DNA of 64,000 bases from Streptomyces sp. TG1A-8. Lineage in GTDB: Bacteria; Actinomycetota; Actinomycetes; Streptomycetales; Streptomycetaceae. Location of the stretch: positions 5,208,001 to 5,272,000 of the forward strand of contig NZ_JASTLB010000001.1 in assembly GCF_030499535.1 (NCBI RefSeq), read 5' to 3'. Shown here piece by piece: positions 1 through 9,948 of this stretch; position 1 is the stretch's first letter, and the number at the start of each line of letters is the position of its first letter. Both the position numbers and the translations under genes were made by a program. The notes under the pieces are model-generated. The model was not told the DNA's origin. It did not search any database and was given only the letters and a program-made list of their open reading frames with translations.

Positions 1-186
1 GTGCAGGTCGAGCCGGGCGTCCATGCAGGCCACGACGGCGACGTGCAGGACGGGGCGGGCGTCCATGCCGGGGTCGGCGAACGCGGCGGCGTAGCGCTTG
101 TTGGCCTCGATCAGGCGGTCGGTCACGGTGCCGTCGTCCGTCATGGCGTCTTCGGGCCCGGGGGAGGTTGCTGCGGAAGTCGTCAT
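1..186 (-). CDS. Beta-carbonic anhydrase, 5' part (runs off the window)
   Basis: Only the first 62 codons are present; the gene continues past base 1. It would interconvert CO2 and bicarbonate in the cytoplasm. The reading frame from the ATG at 186 gives a short polar N-terminus, a helix with LIEANKRYAAAF, then VAVVACMDARLDLH. The C-M-D-A-R-L-D string is the beta-class signature, with the first zinc-ligand Cys and the Asp-Arg pair. A second in-frame ATG lies 14 codons in. A TAACGT -10-like box ends 7 nt before the ATG and no Shine-Dalgarno sequence is visible, so the mRNA may be leaderless. The gene is divergent from rsmH. Confidence 0.85.
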   Translation of the reverse strand, partial: MTTSAATSPGPEDAMTDDGTVTDRLIEANKRYAAAFADPGMDARPVLHVAVVACMDARLDLH

Positions 187-193
187 GGTGAAG

Positions 194-199
194 ACGTTA
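194..199 (-). promoter_or_regulatory. Candidate -10 box of the carbonic anhydrase gene
   Basis: On the minus strand the hexamer is TAACGT, which fits TANNNT. It ends 7 nt before the ATG, placing the predicted transcript start at or next to the start codon. No good -35 is visible. Inferred leaderless promoter. Confidence 0.35.
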
Positions 200-361
200 C
201 TGGCCGTACGTCGTCCCGGCCCGCTGCGGGAGGGGACAAAGAACGCCGTTGCGGCTTGTTGTGAGCTAACCCACATGGGGGACGAACGTGCTCCGGACGG
301 GCGATCGCCCGCCGTTCGCCGCACCGCCCGGCACGCCCCGCGCGACGCGCAGGCCGGTTGA

Positions 362-389
362 TTGACCGCGAGACGGGGTGGACTAAAGT
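362..389 (+). promoter_or_regulatory. Candidate housekeeping promoter for the dcw cluster
   Basis: TTGACC (362-367) and TAAAGT (384-389) are separated by 16 bp, close to the vegetative (HrdB-type) consensus. The transcript would start near 396 and have about 210 nt of leader before rsmH. That leader holds an imperfect hairpin (AGCGGGAG against CTCCCCGCT). No mraZ or other coding frame is convincing in 187-605. Confidence 0.5.
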
Positions 390-605
390 GACGCGAAGCG
401 GGAGGCGCGGCTCTCCCCGCTGGTGAAACCCAGGAGACCCCGGCACCCGCCCGGTCCGTCTCCCCACGTGCGCGGCGCGTACGTACGGCTCGGCCTCCTC
501 CCGTTCCCGGTCGGCTGACGCTTCCGGCGCCGGCAGGCCCCCCGTCACCCGGCGGGCGGGGACCCGGCGGTGCGTGCGGCCCGCGCCGGATCCTGAGAGG
601 CCCCC

Positions 606-1562
606 TTGAGCCAGAGTCGACACGTCCCGGTGATGCTCCAGCGGTGCCTGGACCTGCTGGCACCCGCCCTGGAGCGGCCCGGAGCGGTGGTGGTCGACTG
701 CACCCTCGGCCTCGGCGGCCACAGCGAGGCGCTGCTGACCCGGTTCCCCGGCGCGCGGCTGATCGGCCTGGACCGGGACAAGGAGGCGCTGCGCCTGGCC
801 GGTGAGCGGCTGGCGCCCCACCAGGACCGCGCCACCCTCGTGCACGCCGTCTACGACGAACTGCCCGGGGTGCTCGACCGGCTCGGCACCGCCCGCGTGC
901 AGGGCGTCCTGTTCGACCTCGGCGTGTCCTCCATGCAGCTGGACGAGGCCGGCCGCGGCTTCGCCTACGCCCAGGACGCGCCCCTGGACATGCGCATGGA
1001 CCAGACGACCGGCGTCAGCGCCGCCGAGGTCCTCAACACCTACCCGGCGGGCGAGCTGGTGCGCATCCTGCGCGCCTACGGCGAGGAGAAGCAGGCCAGG
1101 CGGATCGTCTCCGCGATCGTCCGCGCGCGCGAGGAGGAGCCCTTCACCACCAGCGCGCGGCTCGTCGAACTGATCCGCGACGCCCTGCCGCAAGCAGCCA
1201 AGCGCACCGGGGGCAACCCGGCCAAGCGCACCTTCCAGGCGCTGCGCATCGAGGTCAACGGCGAGCTGTCCGTGCTGGAGCGGGCCGTTCCGGCCGCCGT
1301 GAGGGCCCTCGGCGTCGGCGGACGCATCGCCGTGCTGTCGTACCACTCGCTGGAGGACCGCCTGGTGAAGCAGGTGTTCGCGGCCGGCGCCGCCACCACC
1401 GCCCCGCCGGGGCTGCCCGTCGTGCCCGAGCGCTACCAGCCCCGGCTCAAGCTGCTGACGCGTGGTGCCGAACTTCCCACCGAGGAAGAGATCGCCGAGA
1501 ACCGCCGGGCCGCCCCCGCCCGGCTGCGCGGTGCCGAGCGCATCAGGGAGGACGCGGAGTGA
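606..1562 (+). CDS. rsmH: 16S rRNA m4C1402 methyltransferase RsmH (MraW)
   Basis: Transfers a methyl group from S-adenosylmethionine to N4 of C1402 in 16S rRNA, tuning the ribosomal P site. The 318-aa length is usual. The N-terminus [13 protein letters not shown] leads into the SAM-binding loop [11 protein letters not shown] (about residues 36-46). Later come [11 protein letters not shown], a family hallmark, the [15 protein letters not shown] segment and the C-terminal [10 protein letters not shown] chose the TTG at 606 because GAGAGG lies 5 nt upstream and the protein begins as the family does. It is the first gene of the dcw cluster; ftsL starts 5 nt after its stop, so the two are probably co-transcribed and translationally coupled. 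Confidence 0.95.
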   Translation: MSQSRHVPVMLQRCLDLLAPALERPGAVVVDCTLGLGGHSEALLTRFPGARLIGLDRDKEALRLAGERLAPHQDRATLVHAVYDELPGVLDRLGTARVQGVLFDLGVSSMQLDEAGRGFAYAQDAPLDMRMDQTTGVSAAEVLNTYPAGELVRILRAYGEEKQARRIVSAIVRAREEEPFTTSARLVELIRDALPQAAKRTGGNPAKRTFQALRIEVNGELSVLERAVPAAVRALGVGGRIAVLSYHSLEDRLVKQVFAAGAATTAPPGLPVVPERYQPRLKLLTRGAELPTEEEIAENRRAAPARLRGAERIREDAE

Positions 1563-1566
1563 GCGC

Positions 1567-2265
1567 ATGGGGCCGGCCGGGTTCCCGGACCCGCCGCAGG
1601 GCCAGTCGGACCCGCCGGCGGGTGGCGCCGGGGGCGGAGGCGGGGGCAGGAGAGGGCCAGTGCGCAGGAAACCCGAACTGAAGGGGAGGGCGGCCCGGCT
1701 GGCCGGGCTCCTCCCCGCCGGCCGCGCCCGTGCGGCCCGCACCCCGTTCGTCCTCCTCGTCGTCCTGCTGCTCGGCGGCGGCCTCATCGGGCTGCTGGTG
1801 CTGAACTCCGCGCTCAGCGCGGGTTCGTTCGAACTGGACGACCTGCAGAAGCGGACGAAGACCCTCACCGACGAGGAACAGGCCCTCCAGCGGGACATCG
1901 ACGCCTACTCGTCCCCCGACGCCCTCCAGCGCCGCGCCCGGGAACTGGGCATGGTGCCCGGTGGCGCCCCGGCCTTCCTCGGCCCCGACGGCACCGTCAA
2001 GGGCGTGCCCGGCCCCGCCCCCGAGTCCGCCGCGTTCACCGACCCGGCCGGCCTGCAGGACATGATCCCGGTCCCGGGCCCGGACGCGCCCGCCGCCACC
2101 GGCCCGACACCCACCGGCCCGGCCGGGCCGTCCGGCGGCCCCGTCCCCTCGGCGTCCGCGCCGACGGCGCCCTCGGACCCGGTGACCGCCCCGGCCCCGG
2201 CGATGGCGCCGCTCGCCCCCCTCCAGCCCCTCCAGCCCGCCCCCACCCCGACCCCCGGCAGGTGA
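1567..2265 (+). CDS. ftsL: Cell division protein FtsL
   Basis: Small bitopic divisome protein, expected to join FtsQ and DivIC and support FtsW/FtsI activity at the septum. It has a basic cytoplasmic N-terminus, one membrane span (TPFVLLVVLLLGGGLIGLLVL) and a short coiled coil (DDLQKRTKTLTDEEQALQRD). A long Pro/Ala/Thr-rich extracellular tail follows, as in other streptomycetes. The start is uncertain. ATG 1567 has GGAG 7 nt upstream. GTG 1660 has AGGAGAGG just upstream and would remove a glycine-rich stretch, giving 201 aa, which may be the true protein. The stop overlaps the ftsI start in a GTGA. Called by position, topology and coiled coil, because FtsL sequence is poorly conserved. Confidence 0.85.
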   Translation: MGPAGFPDPPQGQSDPPAGGAGGGGGGRRGPVRRKPELKGRAARLAGLLPAGRARAARTPFVLLVVLLLGGGLIGLLVLNSALSAGSFELDDLQKRTKTLTDEEQALQRDIDAYSSPDALQRRARELGMVPGGAPAFLGPDGTVKGVPGPAPESAAFTDPAGLQDMIPVPGPDAPAATGPTPTGPAGPSGGPVPSASAPTAPSDPVTAPAPAMAPLAPLQPLQPAPTPTPGR

Positions 2266-4235
2266 CGGAAGTGTCCGACAGGGAACCGCCCCGCCGCCGC
2301 GTGCCCGGCCCCGCGAAGCCGCCCCGGCCGCGGGGCGCCGTCCGGCGGCAGCCCGGGCCCGGCGCCCGTCCGGCCCGCCGCCCCGGCGGAGCCCGGCCCC
2401 CGGCCCCGCCCGCCCTCCGGCTCGGCAGCTCCCGGCCCCGGCTGCGCCTGGTCGGCCTCGCGCTCGCCCTGGTCTTGATCGCCTTCGTGGTACGGCTGCT
2501 GCAGGTCCAGGCCGTCGACGCGAGCACGTACACCGCGAAGGCCGAGCAGAACCGCTACGTCGTGCACACCCTGACCGCAGAGCGCGGCAGGATCACCGAC
2601 CGCAACGGCGTGGCCCTCGCCGTCAGCGAGGACGCGTACGACATCACGGCCGACCCCACGCTGTTCAGCGCGAAGCAACTGAAGATCGACGACGGGCCCG
2701 AGCGGGCCGCCGCGCTGCTCGCGCCGATCCTCGGCCAGGACCAGGCGGCGCTCGTCAGGAAACTCAGGCCCGCGAACAAGGAGTCCCGCTACGCCGAGCT
2801 CGCCTCCCGCCGCACCCCGCAGGTCTGGAAGCAGATCAAGGACCTGAAGGCCGCGCTCGCCCAGAAGGCCGGGACGGACCCCCGCACCGTCAACGTGCTC
2901 GCCGGCGTCTTCGCCGACCCCAGCAGCCAGCGCGTGTACCCCAACGGCGACCTCGCCGCCGGGATACTGGGCTGGGTCAACGCCGACGGCACGGGCGGCG
3001 GCGGCATCGAGCGGAAACTGGACAAGCAGCTGTCCGGCAAGGACGGCAAGGTCCGCTACGCCCAGTCCGGGGGCCGCCAGGTGCCCACCGCGGGGTCCAC
3101 CGAGACCCCCGCCGTGCCCGGCAGCGACGTGGAGCTCACCCTCGACCGCGACATCCAGTGGGCCGCGCAGGACGCCATCACCGAGCAGGTGGAGAAGTCC
3201 CGGGCGGACCGCGGCTACGTCATCGTCCAGGACACCCGCACCGGCCGGGTCCTGGCCATGGCCAACTCGCCCGGCTTCGACCCGAACGACCTGGCGAAGG
3301 CCGACGGCGACGCCATGGGCAACGCGGCCCTCCAGGACGCCTACGAACCCGGCTCCACCGCCAAGGTGATGTCGATGGCGGCCGTCCTGGAGCAGAACGC
3401 GGCCACCCCGCTCACCCACGTCGTCGTGCCGAACCGGCTGCACCGCGGCGACCGGCTCTTCCAGGACGACGTCGACCACGCCACCTGGTACCTCACCCTC
3501 AACGGGGTGCTCGCCAAGTCCAGCAACATCGGCACGATCCTCGCCACCGGCCAGCTCGGCAGGACCCAGGCCGAGGCCAACGAGGTCCTCTACTCCTACC
3601 TGCGCAAGTTCGGCATCGGCAGCTACACCGGGCTCGGCTTCCCGGGGGAGACGCGGGGCATCCTCGCGCCCCCCGGGAAGTGGTCCACCTCGCAGCAGTA
3701 CACGATCCCTTTCGGCCAGGGCTTCTCCATCAACGCCATGCAGGCCGCCTCCGTGTACTCGACGATCGCCAACGGCGGCGTCCGGGTGGAGCCCACGCTG
3801 GTGCGCGGCACGAAGGGCCCCGACGGGCGCTTCGACCCCGCCCCGAAACCCAAGAGGACGCGGGTGATCAGCGAGAAGACAGCCCGGACGCTGGCCCGGA
3901 TGCTGGAGTCCGTCGTGGACGACGAGCAGGGCACCGGCATCAGGGCCCGCATCCCCGGGTACCGGGTCGCGGGCAAGACGGGCACGGCCAACCGCGTGGA
4001 TCCGGCCACCGGCAGGTACCACGGCTACACCTCGTCGTTCGCCGGCTTCGCGCCCGCGGACAAGCCCCGCGTCACCGTGTACTGCGCCATCCAGAACGCC
4101 ACCTCCGGCAGCTACTTCGGCGGCCAGATCTGCGGCCCCGTCTACAAGCAGGTGATGGAGTTCGCCCTCAAGACCCTCCAGGTCCCGCCGACCGGGGCCC
4201 GGGCCGCGAACCTGCCCGTCACCTACCGGCCCTGA
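2262..4235 (+). CDS. ftsI: Septal peptidoglycan transpeptidase FtsI (class B PBP)
   Basis: D,D-transpeptidase that cross-links septal peptidoglycan as partner of FtsW. The 657-aa protein has a Pro/Arg-rich cytoplasmic tail and a single membrane anchor near residues 62-84. A dimerisation region follows, containing ERGRITDRNGVALA. The penicillin-binding domain carries the three active-site motifs: STAK with catalytic Ser365, SSN at 420-422 and KTGT at 572-575. There is no C-terminal PASTA repeat. The GTG start overlaps the ftsL stop (GTGA), and the next gene starts 45 nt downstream. It is the intended kind of beta-lactam target. Confidence 0.96.
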   Translation: MTEVSDREPPRRRVPGPAKPPRPRGAVRRQPGPGARPARRPGGARPPAPPALRLGSSRPRLRLVGLALALVLIAFVVRLLQVQAVDASTYTAKAEQNRYVVHTLTAERGRITDRNGVALAVSEDAYDITADPTLFSAKQLKIDDGPERAAALLAPILGQDQAALVRKLRPANKESRYAELASRRTPQVWKQIKDLKAALAQKAGTDPRTVNVLAGVFADPSSQRVYPNGDLAAGILGWVNADGTGGGGIERKLDKQLSGKDGKVRYAQSGGRQVPTAGSTETPAVPGSDVELTLDRDIQWAAQDAITEQVEKSRADRGYVIVQDTRTGRVLAMANSPGFDPNDLAKADGDAMGNAALQDAYEPGSTAKVMSMAAVLEQNAATPLTHVVVPNRLHRGDRLFQDDVDHATWYLTLNGVLAKSSNIGTILATGQLGRTQAEANEVLYSYLRKFGIGSYTGLGFPGETRGILAPPGKWSTSQQYTIPFGQGFSINAMQAASVYSTIANGGVRVEPTLVRGTKGPDGRFDPAPKPKRTRVISEKTARTLARMLESVVDDEQGTGIRARIPGYRVAGKTGTANRVDPATGRYHGYTSSFAGFAPADKPRVTVYCAIQNATSGSYFGGQICGPVYKQVMEFALKTLQVPPTGARAANLPVTYRP

Positions 4236-4280
4236 CCGGCCCCGCCCCGCACCACGGAACGACCACCAGGAACGAGCCCC

Positions 4281-5936
4281 GTGACCATGATCACTCCCGA
4301 TTCCGGGAACCAGGACGCCCGGGAGCCCTCACTTCGCCCCGGGGCCGGTACGCCCGGTACGCTCACCGCCGTGCCACACGCTGATCAGTCCCAAACCACC
4401 CAGAAGGGCGTTTCCGTGACATATCCGGGGCCGCCGCGACCGGTTCAGGTCTCCGCCACACCCCTCGCGGAACTGGCCGATCAGCTGGGTGCCGCCGCTC
4501 CGCGCGCCGCCGCCGGGATCACCGGGATCACCCACGACTCGCGCGCCGTCCGCCCCGGCGACCTGTACGCCGCCCTGCCGGGCGCCCGCCTGCACGGCGC
4601 CGACTTCGTCGCCCAGGCCGCCGGCCTCGGCGCCGCCGCCGTGCTGACCGATCCGGCCGGCGCCGGGCGCGCCGCCGCGACCGGCCTGCCGGTGCTCGTC
4701 GTGGACGACCCGCGCGCGCGGATGGGCGAGCTGGCCGCCACGCTCTACGGCCACCCGGGCCGCGACCTGCTCCAGATCGGCATCACCGGCACCTCGGGCA
4801 AGACCACCACCGCCTACCTCGTCGAGGGCGGCCTGCGGACGGCCCGGTCCACCGGGCTCATCGGCACCGTCGAGACGCGCATCGGCGGGGAGCGCATCAA
4901 GTCCGAGCGCACCACCCCCGAAGCCACCGACCTGCAGGCCCTCTTCGCCGTCATGCGCGAACGCGGCGTCGAGGCGGTCGCCATGGAGGTCTCCAGCCAC
5001 GCGCTGGTCCTCGGCCGGGTCGACGGCTGCGTCTTCGACGTCGCCGTCTTCACCAACCTCAGCCCGGAGCACATGGAGTTCCACTCCGGCATGGAGGACT
5101 ACTTCCAGGCCAAGGCGCAGCTGTTCACGCCGGCGCGCAGCCGGCTCGGCGTGATCAACGCCGACGACGAGTACGGCCGCCGCCTCGCGCGCGAGGCGAC
5201 CGTCCCGGTCGTCACCTTCTCCGCCGAGGGCCGCCCCGACGCCGACTGGCGCGCCGGGGACGTCCGCATCGGCCCCATGGACGCGACGTTCACCGTCACC
5301 GGTCCCGGCGGCGAGCGGGTGAGCGCCAGGTCGCCGCTGCCGGGCCCCTTCAACGTGGCGAACACCCTCGCCGCCGTCGTCGCGCTCGCCGCGGCCGGCC
5401 TCGACCCGCAGGCCGCCGCCGACGGCGTCGCCGCCGTACCCGGCGTCCCGGGCCGCCTGGAGCGGGTCGACGCCGGACAGCCCTACCTCGCGGTCGTCGA
5501 CTACGCCCACAAGACGGACGCCGTCGAGTCCGTGCTCCGGGCGCTGCGCAAGGTCACCAAGGGCCGGGTGCACGTCGTCCTCGGCTGCGGCGGCGACCGC
5601 GACCGGACCAAGCGGGCCCCGATGGGCGCCGCCGCCGCCCGGCTCGCCGACACGGCCGTCCTGACGTCCGACAACCCCCGCTCCGAGGACCCGCTCGCCA
5701 TCCTCGCCACCATGCTCCAGGGCGCGGTCTCCGTGCCCGCGCACGAGCGCGGCGAGGTGCTCCTCCTGCCGGACCGGGCCGCCGCGATCGCCGCCGCCGT
5801 GGGCCGCGCCCGGCCCGGCGACACGGTGCTGGTCGCCGGCAAGGGCCACGAGCAGGGCCAGGACGTCGCCGGCGCGGTCCGCCCCTTCGACGACCGCCAG
5901 GTCCTTCGCGAAGCTATCCAGAAGACCCAGGGATGA
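4281..5936 (+). CDS. murE: UDP-MurNAc-L-Ala-D-Glu:diaminopimelate ligase MurE
   Basis: ATP-dependent cytoplasmic ligase that adds the third stem-peptide residue of lipid II precursor. Streptomycetes use LL-diaminopimelate. The Mur ATP loop ITGTSGKTTTAYLVEGG lies near residue 170, followed by the TTPEATDLQ substrate segment. SDNPRSEDP near 463 is the DNPR motif of diaminopimelate-adding enzymes. The start is ambiguous. GTG 4281 (551 aa, AGGA 9 nt upstream) gives a 45-residue extension not typical of MurE. GTG 4371 and GTG 4416 (AAGGG 7 nt upstream, 506 aa) are good alternatives. The stop lies inside the first copy of a 17-bp direct repeat shared with the murF ribosome-binding region. Confidence 0.95.
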   Translation: MTMITPDSGNQDAREPSLRPGAGTPGTLTAVPHADQSQTTQKGVSVTYPGPPRPVQVSATPLAELADQLGAAAPRAAAGITGITHDSRAVRPGDLYAALPGARLHGADFVAQAAGLGAAAVLTDPAGAGRAAATGLPVLVVDDPRARMGELAATLYGHPGRDLLQIGITGTSGKTTTAYLVEGGLRTARSTGLIGTVETRIGGERIKSERTTPEATDLQALFAVMRERGVEAVAMEVSSHALVLGRVDGCVFDVAVFTNLSPEHMEFHSGMEDYFQAKAQLFTPARSRLGVINADDEYGRRLAREATVPVVTFSAEGRPDADWRAGDVRIGPMDATFTVTGPGGERVSARSPLPGPFNVANTLAAVVALAAAGLDPQAAADGVAAVPGVPGRLERVDAGQPYLAVVDYAHKTDAVESVLRALRKVTKGRVHVVLGCGGDRDRTKRAPMGAAAARLADTAVLTSDNPRSEDPLAILATMLQGAVSVPAHERGEVLLLPDRAAAIAAAVGRARPGDTVLVAGKGHEQGQDVAGAVRPFDDRQVLREAIQKTQG

Positions 5937-5955
5937 AAATCCAGAAGACCCAGGG
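5916..5955 (+). repeat. 17-bp direct repeat spanning the murE/murF junction
   Basis: ATCCAGAAGACCCAGGG occurs at 5916-5932 and again at 5939-5955, 23 bp start to start. Each copy is followed by a short ATGA-containing stretch. Copy 1 codes for the last murE residues and holds part of its stop context. Copy 2 is non-coding and supplies the AGGGG ribosome-binding site of murF. It looks like a local tandem duplication. Confidence 0.9.
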
Positions 5956-5964
5956 GATGAACTT

Positions 5965-7371
5965 GTGATCGCCCTCTCCCTCGCCGAGATCGCAGCAGTC
6001 GTCGGCGGGCAGACGCACGACATACCGGATCCGTCCGCGCAGGTCACGGGACCGGTCGTCCGGGACTCCCGGGAGGTGGTGCCCGGCAGCCTGTTCGCCG
6101 CCTTCGCCGGCGAGCGCGCCGACGGCCACGACTACGCCCGGGCGGTCGTGGAGGCCGGAGCGGTGGCCGTGCTGGCATCCCGGCCCGTCGGCGTGCCCGC
6201 GATCGTCGTGGAGGACGTCCAGGCCGCCCTCGGCGCCCTCGCCCGGCACGTCGTGGGCCTGCTCGGCGCCACCCTCGTCGCCCTGACCGGCTCCGCCGGC
6301 AAGACCAGCACCAAGGACCTCATCGCCCAGGTGCTGCGGCGCAAGGCGCCGACCGTGTTCACGCCCGGCTCGCTCAACAACGAGATCGGGCTGCCGCTGA
6401 CCGCCCTGTCCGCCACCGCGGAAACCCGTTTCCTGGTCCTGGAGATGGGTGCCCGCGGCATCGGCCACATCCGCTACCTCACCGGCCTCACCCCGCCGCG
6501 GATCGGCCTGGTGCTCAACGTCGGGACCGCCCACATCGGCGAGTTCGGCGGCCGCGAGCAGATCGCCCGGGCCAAGGGCGAACTGGTCGAGGCCCTGCCC
6601 GGGGACGGGACCGCCGTCCTCAACGCCGACGACCCGCTGGTGCGCGCCATGGCCGCCCGTACCAAGGCGAAGGTGGTCCTTTTCGGAGAGTCGGCCGAAG
6701 CGGACGTACGGGCCGAGAACGTGCGACTCACGGACAGCGGACGGCCCTCCTTCAGGCTTCACACACCCTCCGGTGCGAGTGATGTGACCATGCGCCTGTA
6801 CGGTGAGCACCACGTGTCGAACGCGCTCGCCGCGGCCGCCGTCGCCCATGAGCTGGGCATGTCCGCGGAAGAGATCGCCACCGCGCTCTCCGAGGCGGGC
6901 TCCCTCTCCCGCTGGCGCATGGAGGTCACCGAGCGCCCGGACGGCGTGACCATCGTCAACGACGCCTACAACGCCAATCCCGAGTCCATGCGGGCCGCCC
7001 TCAGGGCGCTCGCGGCCATGGGCAAGGGACGGCGCACGTGGGCGGTGCTCGGCAAGATGGCCGAGCTGGGGGACGAGTCGCTCGCCGAGCACGACGCCGT
7101 CGGACGGCTGGCCGTCCGGCTCAACGTCAGCAAGCTCGTCGCGGTCGGGGGGATTGAGGCCTCCTGGCTGCAACTGGGCGCATATAACGAGGGTTCGTGG
7201 GGTGAGGAGTCGGTGCACGTGTCCGACGCACAGGCGGCGGTCGACCTGTTGCGCAGCGAGTTGCGCCCGGGGGACGTCGTGCTGGTGAAGGCGTCCCGTT
7301 CGGTGGGGCTGGAGAGCGTCGCCCAGGCGCTCGTCGAGACGGGTGCCGAGGGTGAGGTCGCCGCCCGATGA
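5965..7371 (+). CDS. murF: UDP-MurNAc-tripeptide:D-Ala-D-Ala ligase MurF
   Basis: Adds D-Ala-D-Ala to the UDP-MurNAc tripeptide, completing the pentapeptide precursor in the cytoplasm. The 468-aa length is normal. The ATP loop [17 protein letters not shown] lies near residues 106-122. The central domain has [10 protein letters not shown] and [12 protein letters not shown], and the C-terminal domain has [11 protein letters not shown], all typical of MurF. The start is GTG 5965, 8 nt after the AGGGG provided by the second copy of the murE/murF repeat. The stop codon overlaps the mraY start codons in ATGATGA, so mraY translation is probably coupled. Confidence 0.95.
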   Translation: MIALSLAEIAAVVGGQTHDIPDPSAQVTGPVVRDSREVVPGSLFAAFAGERADGHDYARAVVEAGAVAVLASRPVGVPAIVVEDVQAALGALARHVVGLLGATLVALTGSAGKTSTKDLIAQVLRRKAPTVFTPGSLNNEIGLPLTALSATAETRFLVLEMGARGIGHIRYLTGLTPPRIGLVLNVGTAHIGEFGGREQIARAKGELVEALPGDGTAVLNADDPLVRAMAARTKAKVVLFGESAEADVRAENVRLTDSGRPSFRLHTPSGASDVTMRLYGEHHVSNALAAAAVAHELGMSAEEIATALSEAGSLSRWRMEVTERPDGVTIVNDAYNANPESMRAALRALAAMGKGRRTWAVLGKMAELGDESLAEHDAVGRLAVRLNVSKLVAVGGIEASWLQLGAYNEGSWGEESVHVSDAQAAVDLLRSELRPGDVVLVKASRSVGLESVAQALVETGAEGEVAAR

Positions 7372-8441
7372 TGAAGCAGATCCTGTTCTCAGGAGTCATT
7401 GGCCTGTTCCTGACGCTGGTCGGCACCCCGTTGCTGATCAAGCTGCTGGCCCGCAAGGGCTACGGCCAGTACATCCGTGACGACGGCCCGCGCGAGCACG
7501 CCAGCAAGCGCGGTACGCCGACCATGGGCGGTATCGCCTTCATCCTGGCGACGATCGCCGCGTACTTCCTGAGCAAGCTCATCACCGGCTACGCCCCGAC
7601 CTACTCCGGACTGCTGGTCCTGGGCCTGATGGCCGGCATGGGCCTGGTCGGCTTCCTGGACGACTACATCAAGATCGTCAAGCGGCGTTCGCTGGGTCTG
7701 CGGGCCAAGGCCAAGATGGCCGGCCAGCTGATCGTCGGCATCGGCTTCGCGGTGCTCTCCCTGCAGTTCGCCGACGGCCGCAACAACACCCCGGCCTCCA
7801 CGAAGCTGTCGTTCATCACCGACTTCGGCTGGACCATCGGCCCGGTGCTGTTCGTCGTGTGGGCGCTGTTCATGATCCTCGCGATGTCGAACGGCGTGAA
7901 CCTCACCGACGGCCTGGACGGCCTCGCCACCGGCGCCTCCGTCCTCGTCTTCGGCGCCTACACGTTCATCGGCGTCTGGCAGTTCCAGGAGTCCTGCGCC
8001 AACGCGACGACCCTGACCAACCCCAACGCCTGCTACGAGGTGCGCGACCCGCTCGACCTCGCCGTGGTCGCCTCCGCCCTGATGGGCGCCTGCCTCGGCT
8101 TCCTGTGGTGGAACACCTCGCCGGCGAAGATCTTCATGGGCGACACCGGCTCGCTCGCCCTCGGCGGCGTCCTCGCCGGCCTGGCCATCTGCTCCCGCAC
8201 GGAGCTGCTGATGGCCATCCTGGGCGGCCTGTTCGTCCTCATCACCATGTCGGTCGTCATCCAGGTCGGCTCCTTCCGGCTCACCGGCAGGCGCGTGTTC
8301 CGGATGGCGCCGCTCCAGCACCACTTCGAACTCAAGGGCTGGTCCGAGGTCCTGGTGGTGGTCCGTTTCTGGATCATCCAGGGCATCTGCGTGATCGTCG
8401 GGCTGGGCCTCTTCTACGCGGGATGGGCAGCGGACAAGTGA
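7368..8441 (+). CDS. mraY: Phospho-MurNAc-pentapeptide transferase MraY
   Basis: Integral membrane enzyme that moves phospho-MurNAc-pentapeptide from UDP to undecaprenyl phosphate, forming lipid I. The 357-aa protein is hydrophobic with about ten membrane segments. It carries the diagnostic Asp-rich loops: GFLDDYIKI (near residue 90), [12 protein letters not shown] and [12 protein letters not shown]. The [13 protein letters not shown] segment near the C-terminus holds the catalytic-loop histidines. Either of two adjacent ATG codons (7368 or 7371) could start it. The stop overlaps the murD GTG in GTGA. Confidence 0.97.
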   Translation: MMKQILFSGVIGLFLTLVGTPLLIKLLARKGYGQYIRDDGPREHASKRGTPTMGGIAFILATIAAYFLSKLITGYAPTYSGLLVLGLMAGMGLVGFLDDYIKIVKRRSLGLRAKAKMAGQLIVGIGFAVLSLQFADGRNNTPASTKLSFITDFGWTIGPVLFVVWALFMILAMSNGVNLTDGLDGLATGASVLVFGAYTFIGVWQFQESCANATTLTNPNACYEVRDPLDLAVVASALMGACLGFLWWNTSPAKIFMGDTGSLALGGVLAGLAICSRTELLMAILGGLFVLITMSVVIQVGSFRLTGRRVFRMAPLQHHFELKGWSEVLVVVRFWIIQGICVIVGLGLFYAGWAADK

Positions 8442-9862
8442 CCTCCTCGGTGTCTTCCGGGTTCCAGGGCGAGCGCGTCACCGTCGCCGGTCTCGGCGTC
8501 TCGGGCGTCCCGGCGGCCAAGGCGCTGCACGCGCGCGGCGCGGTCGTCACGGTCGTCAACGACGGCGACGACGCACGCGCGCGCGAGCAGGCCGCGGAGC
8601 TGGAGGCGCTCGGCATCACCGTGCGCCTCGGCGACGGGGCCTCCCTGCCGGAAGGCACCGGGCTGATCGTCACCGCGCCCGGCTGGCGGCCGGACAAGCC
8701 GCTGTTCCTGGCGGCGCGGGAGGCGGGCGTCCCCGTGTGGGGCGACGTGGAGCTGGCCTGGCGCCTCAGGGGACCCGGCGCGGCCCCCTGGCTGGCCGTC
8801 ACGGGCACCAACGGCAAGACGACCACCGTGCAGATGCTCGCCTCGATCCTGAGGGCGGCGGGCCTGCGCACGGCCGCCGTCGGCAACATCGGCGTCTCCC
8901 TGCTGGACGCCGTCCTCGGCGAGGAGACCCACGACGTCCTCGCCGTGGAGCTGTCCAGCTACCAGCTGCACTGGGCGCCCTCCCTGCGGGCGCACTCCGC
9001 CGCGATCCTCAACCTCGCGCCCGACCACCTGGACTGGCACGGTTCCATGGAGGCCTACGCCGCCGACAAGGGCCGTGTCTACGAGGGCAACCGGGTCGCC
9101 TGCGTCTACAACGTGGCGGACAAGCTCACCGAGGAGCTGGTGCGTGAGGCAGACGTCGAAGAGGGCTGCCGCGCCGTCGGGTTCACCCTCGGCACCCCGG
9201 CGCCCTCCCAACTCGGCGTCGTGGATGGCATCCTGGTCGACCGGGCCTTCGTGGCGGACCGGCAGAAGAACGCGCAGGAGCTGGCCGAGGTCCGCGACGT
9301 CGACCCGCCGGCCCCGCACAACATCGCCAACGCCCTCGCCGCGGCGGCCCTGGCGCGCGCCTTCGGGGTGCCCGCCCACGCCGTGCGCGACGGCCTGAGG
9401 GCCTTCCGGCCGGACGCCCACCGGATCACGCACGTCGCCGACATCGACGGGGTGGCGTACGTGGACGACTCCAAGGCGACCAACACCCACGCCGCGGAAG
9501 CCTCTTTGGCGTCATATGAACCGATCGTATGGATTGCGGGTGGTCTGGCGAAGGGGGCGACCTTCGACGAGCTGGTCACCAGGTCCGCCCGGCGGCTTCG
9601 CGGTGCCGTCCTCATCGGCGCCGACCGCGCCCTGATCCGCGAGGCCCTGGCGCGACACGCGCCGGAAGTACCCGTGGTCGACCTCGGCCGGACCGACACT
9701 GGGGCGATGCTCCAGGCGGTGACGGAGGCGAAGCGGCTGGCTCGGCCCGGTGACACGGTGCTGCTGGCGCCGGCCTGCGCCTCCATGGACATGTTCACCA
9801 ACTACAACCAGCGCGGTGACGCGTTCGCAGAGGCGGTCCGCGAACTCGGAGCGGGCGCCTGA
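8438..9862 (+). CDS. murD: UDP-MurNAc-L-Ala:D-glutamate ligase MurD
   Basis: Adds D-glutamate to UDP-MurNAc-L-Ala, the second Mur ligase step. From GTG 8438 it is 474 aa. The N-terminal Rossmann-like domain begins [19 protein letters not shown]. The ATP loop [13 protein letters not shown] lies near residue 120. [10 protein letters not shown] and [10 protein letters not shown] follow, and [12 protein letters not shown] near the C-terminus is typical of MurD. The GTG overlaps the mraY stop (GTGA). An in-frame ATG at 8423 would add five residues but fits less well. An 86-nt gap follows before ftsW. Confidence 0.95.
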   Translation: MTSSVSSGFQGERVTVAGLGVSGVPAAKALHARGAVVTVVNDGDDARAREQAAELEALGITVRLGDGASLPEGTGLIVTAPGWRPDKPLFLAAREAGVPVWGDVELAWRLRGPGAAPWLAVTGTNGKTTTVQMLASILRAAGLRTAAVGNIGVSLLDAVLGEETHDVLAVELSSYQLHWAPSLRAHSAAILNLAPDHLDWHGSMEAYAADKGRVYEGNRVACVYNVADKLTEELVREADVEEGCRAVGFTLGTPAPSQLGVVDGILVDRAFVADRQKNAQELAEVRDVDPPAPHNIANALAAAALARAFGVPAHAVRDGLRAFRPDAHRITHVADIDGVAYVDDSKATNTHAAEASLASYEPIVWIAGGLAKGATFDELVTRSARRLRGAVLIGADRALIREALARHAPEVPVVDLGRTDTGAMLQAVTEAKRLARPGDTVLLAPACASMDMFTNYNQRGDAFAEAVRELGAGA

Positions 9863-9948
9863 CGGCGGGTCCCGGCCGCTCGGGGTGCTTCGGGACCCTT
9901 GGAAGGACGGGGTGACTCGGATGTGGCTGAGGTCGGGAGGAGCCGGTG

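Noticed and set aside
187..605. Possible mraZ gene upstream of rsmH
   Set aside because: No frame in this stretch encodes a MraZ-like protein of about 140 aa.
183..1898. Long open frame on the minus strand across rsmH
   Set aside because: GC-rich shadow of the rsmH and ftsL genes. The product is Arg/Gly/Pro-rich with no family, and rsmH has clear motifs and a ribosome-binding site.
7859..8437. Longer murD frame extending over mraY
   Set aside because: Open frame by GC bias only. MurD homology starts after GTG 8438, which overlaps the mraY stop.
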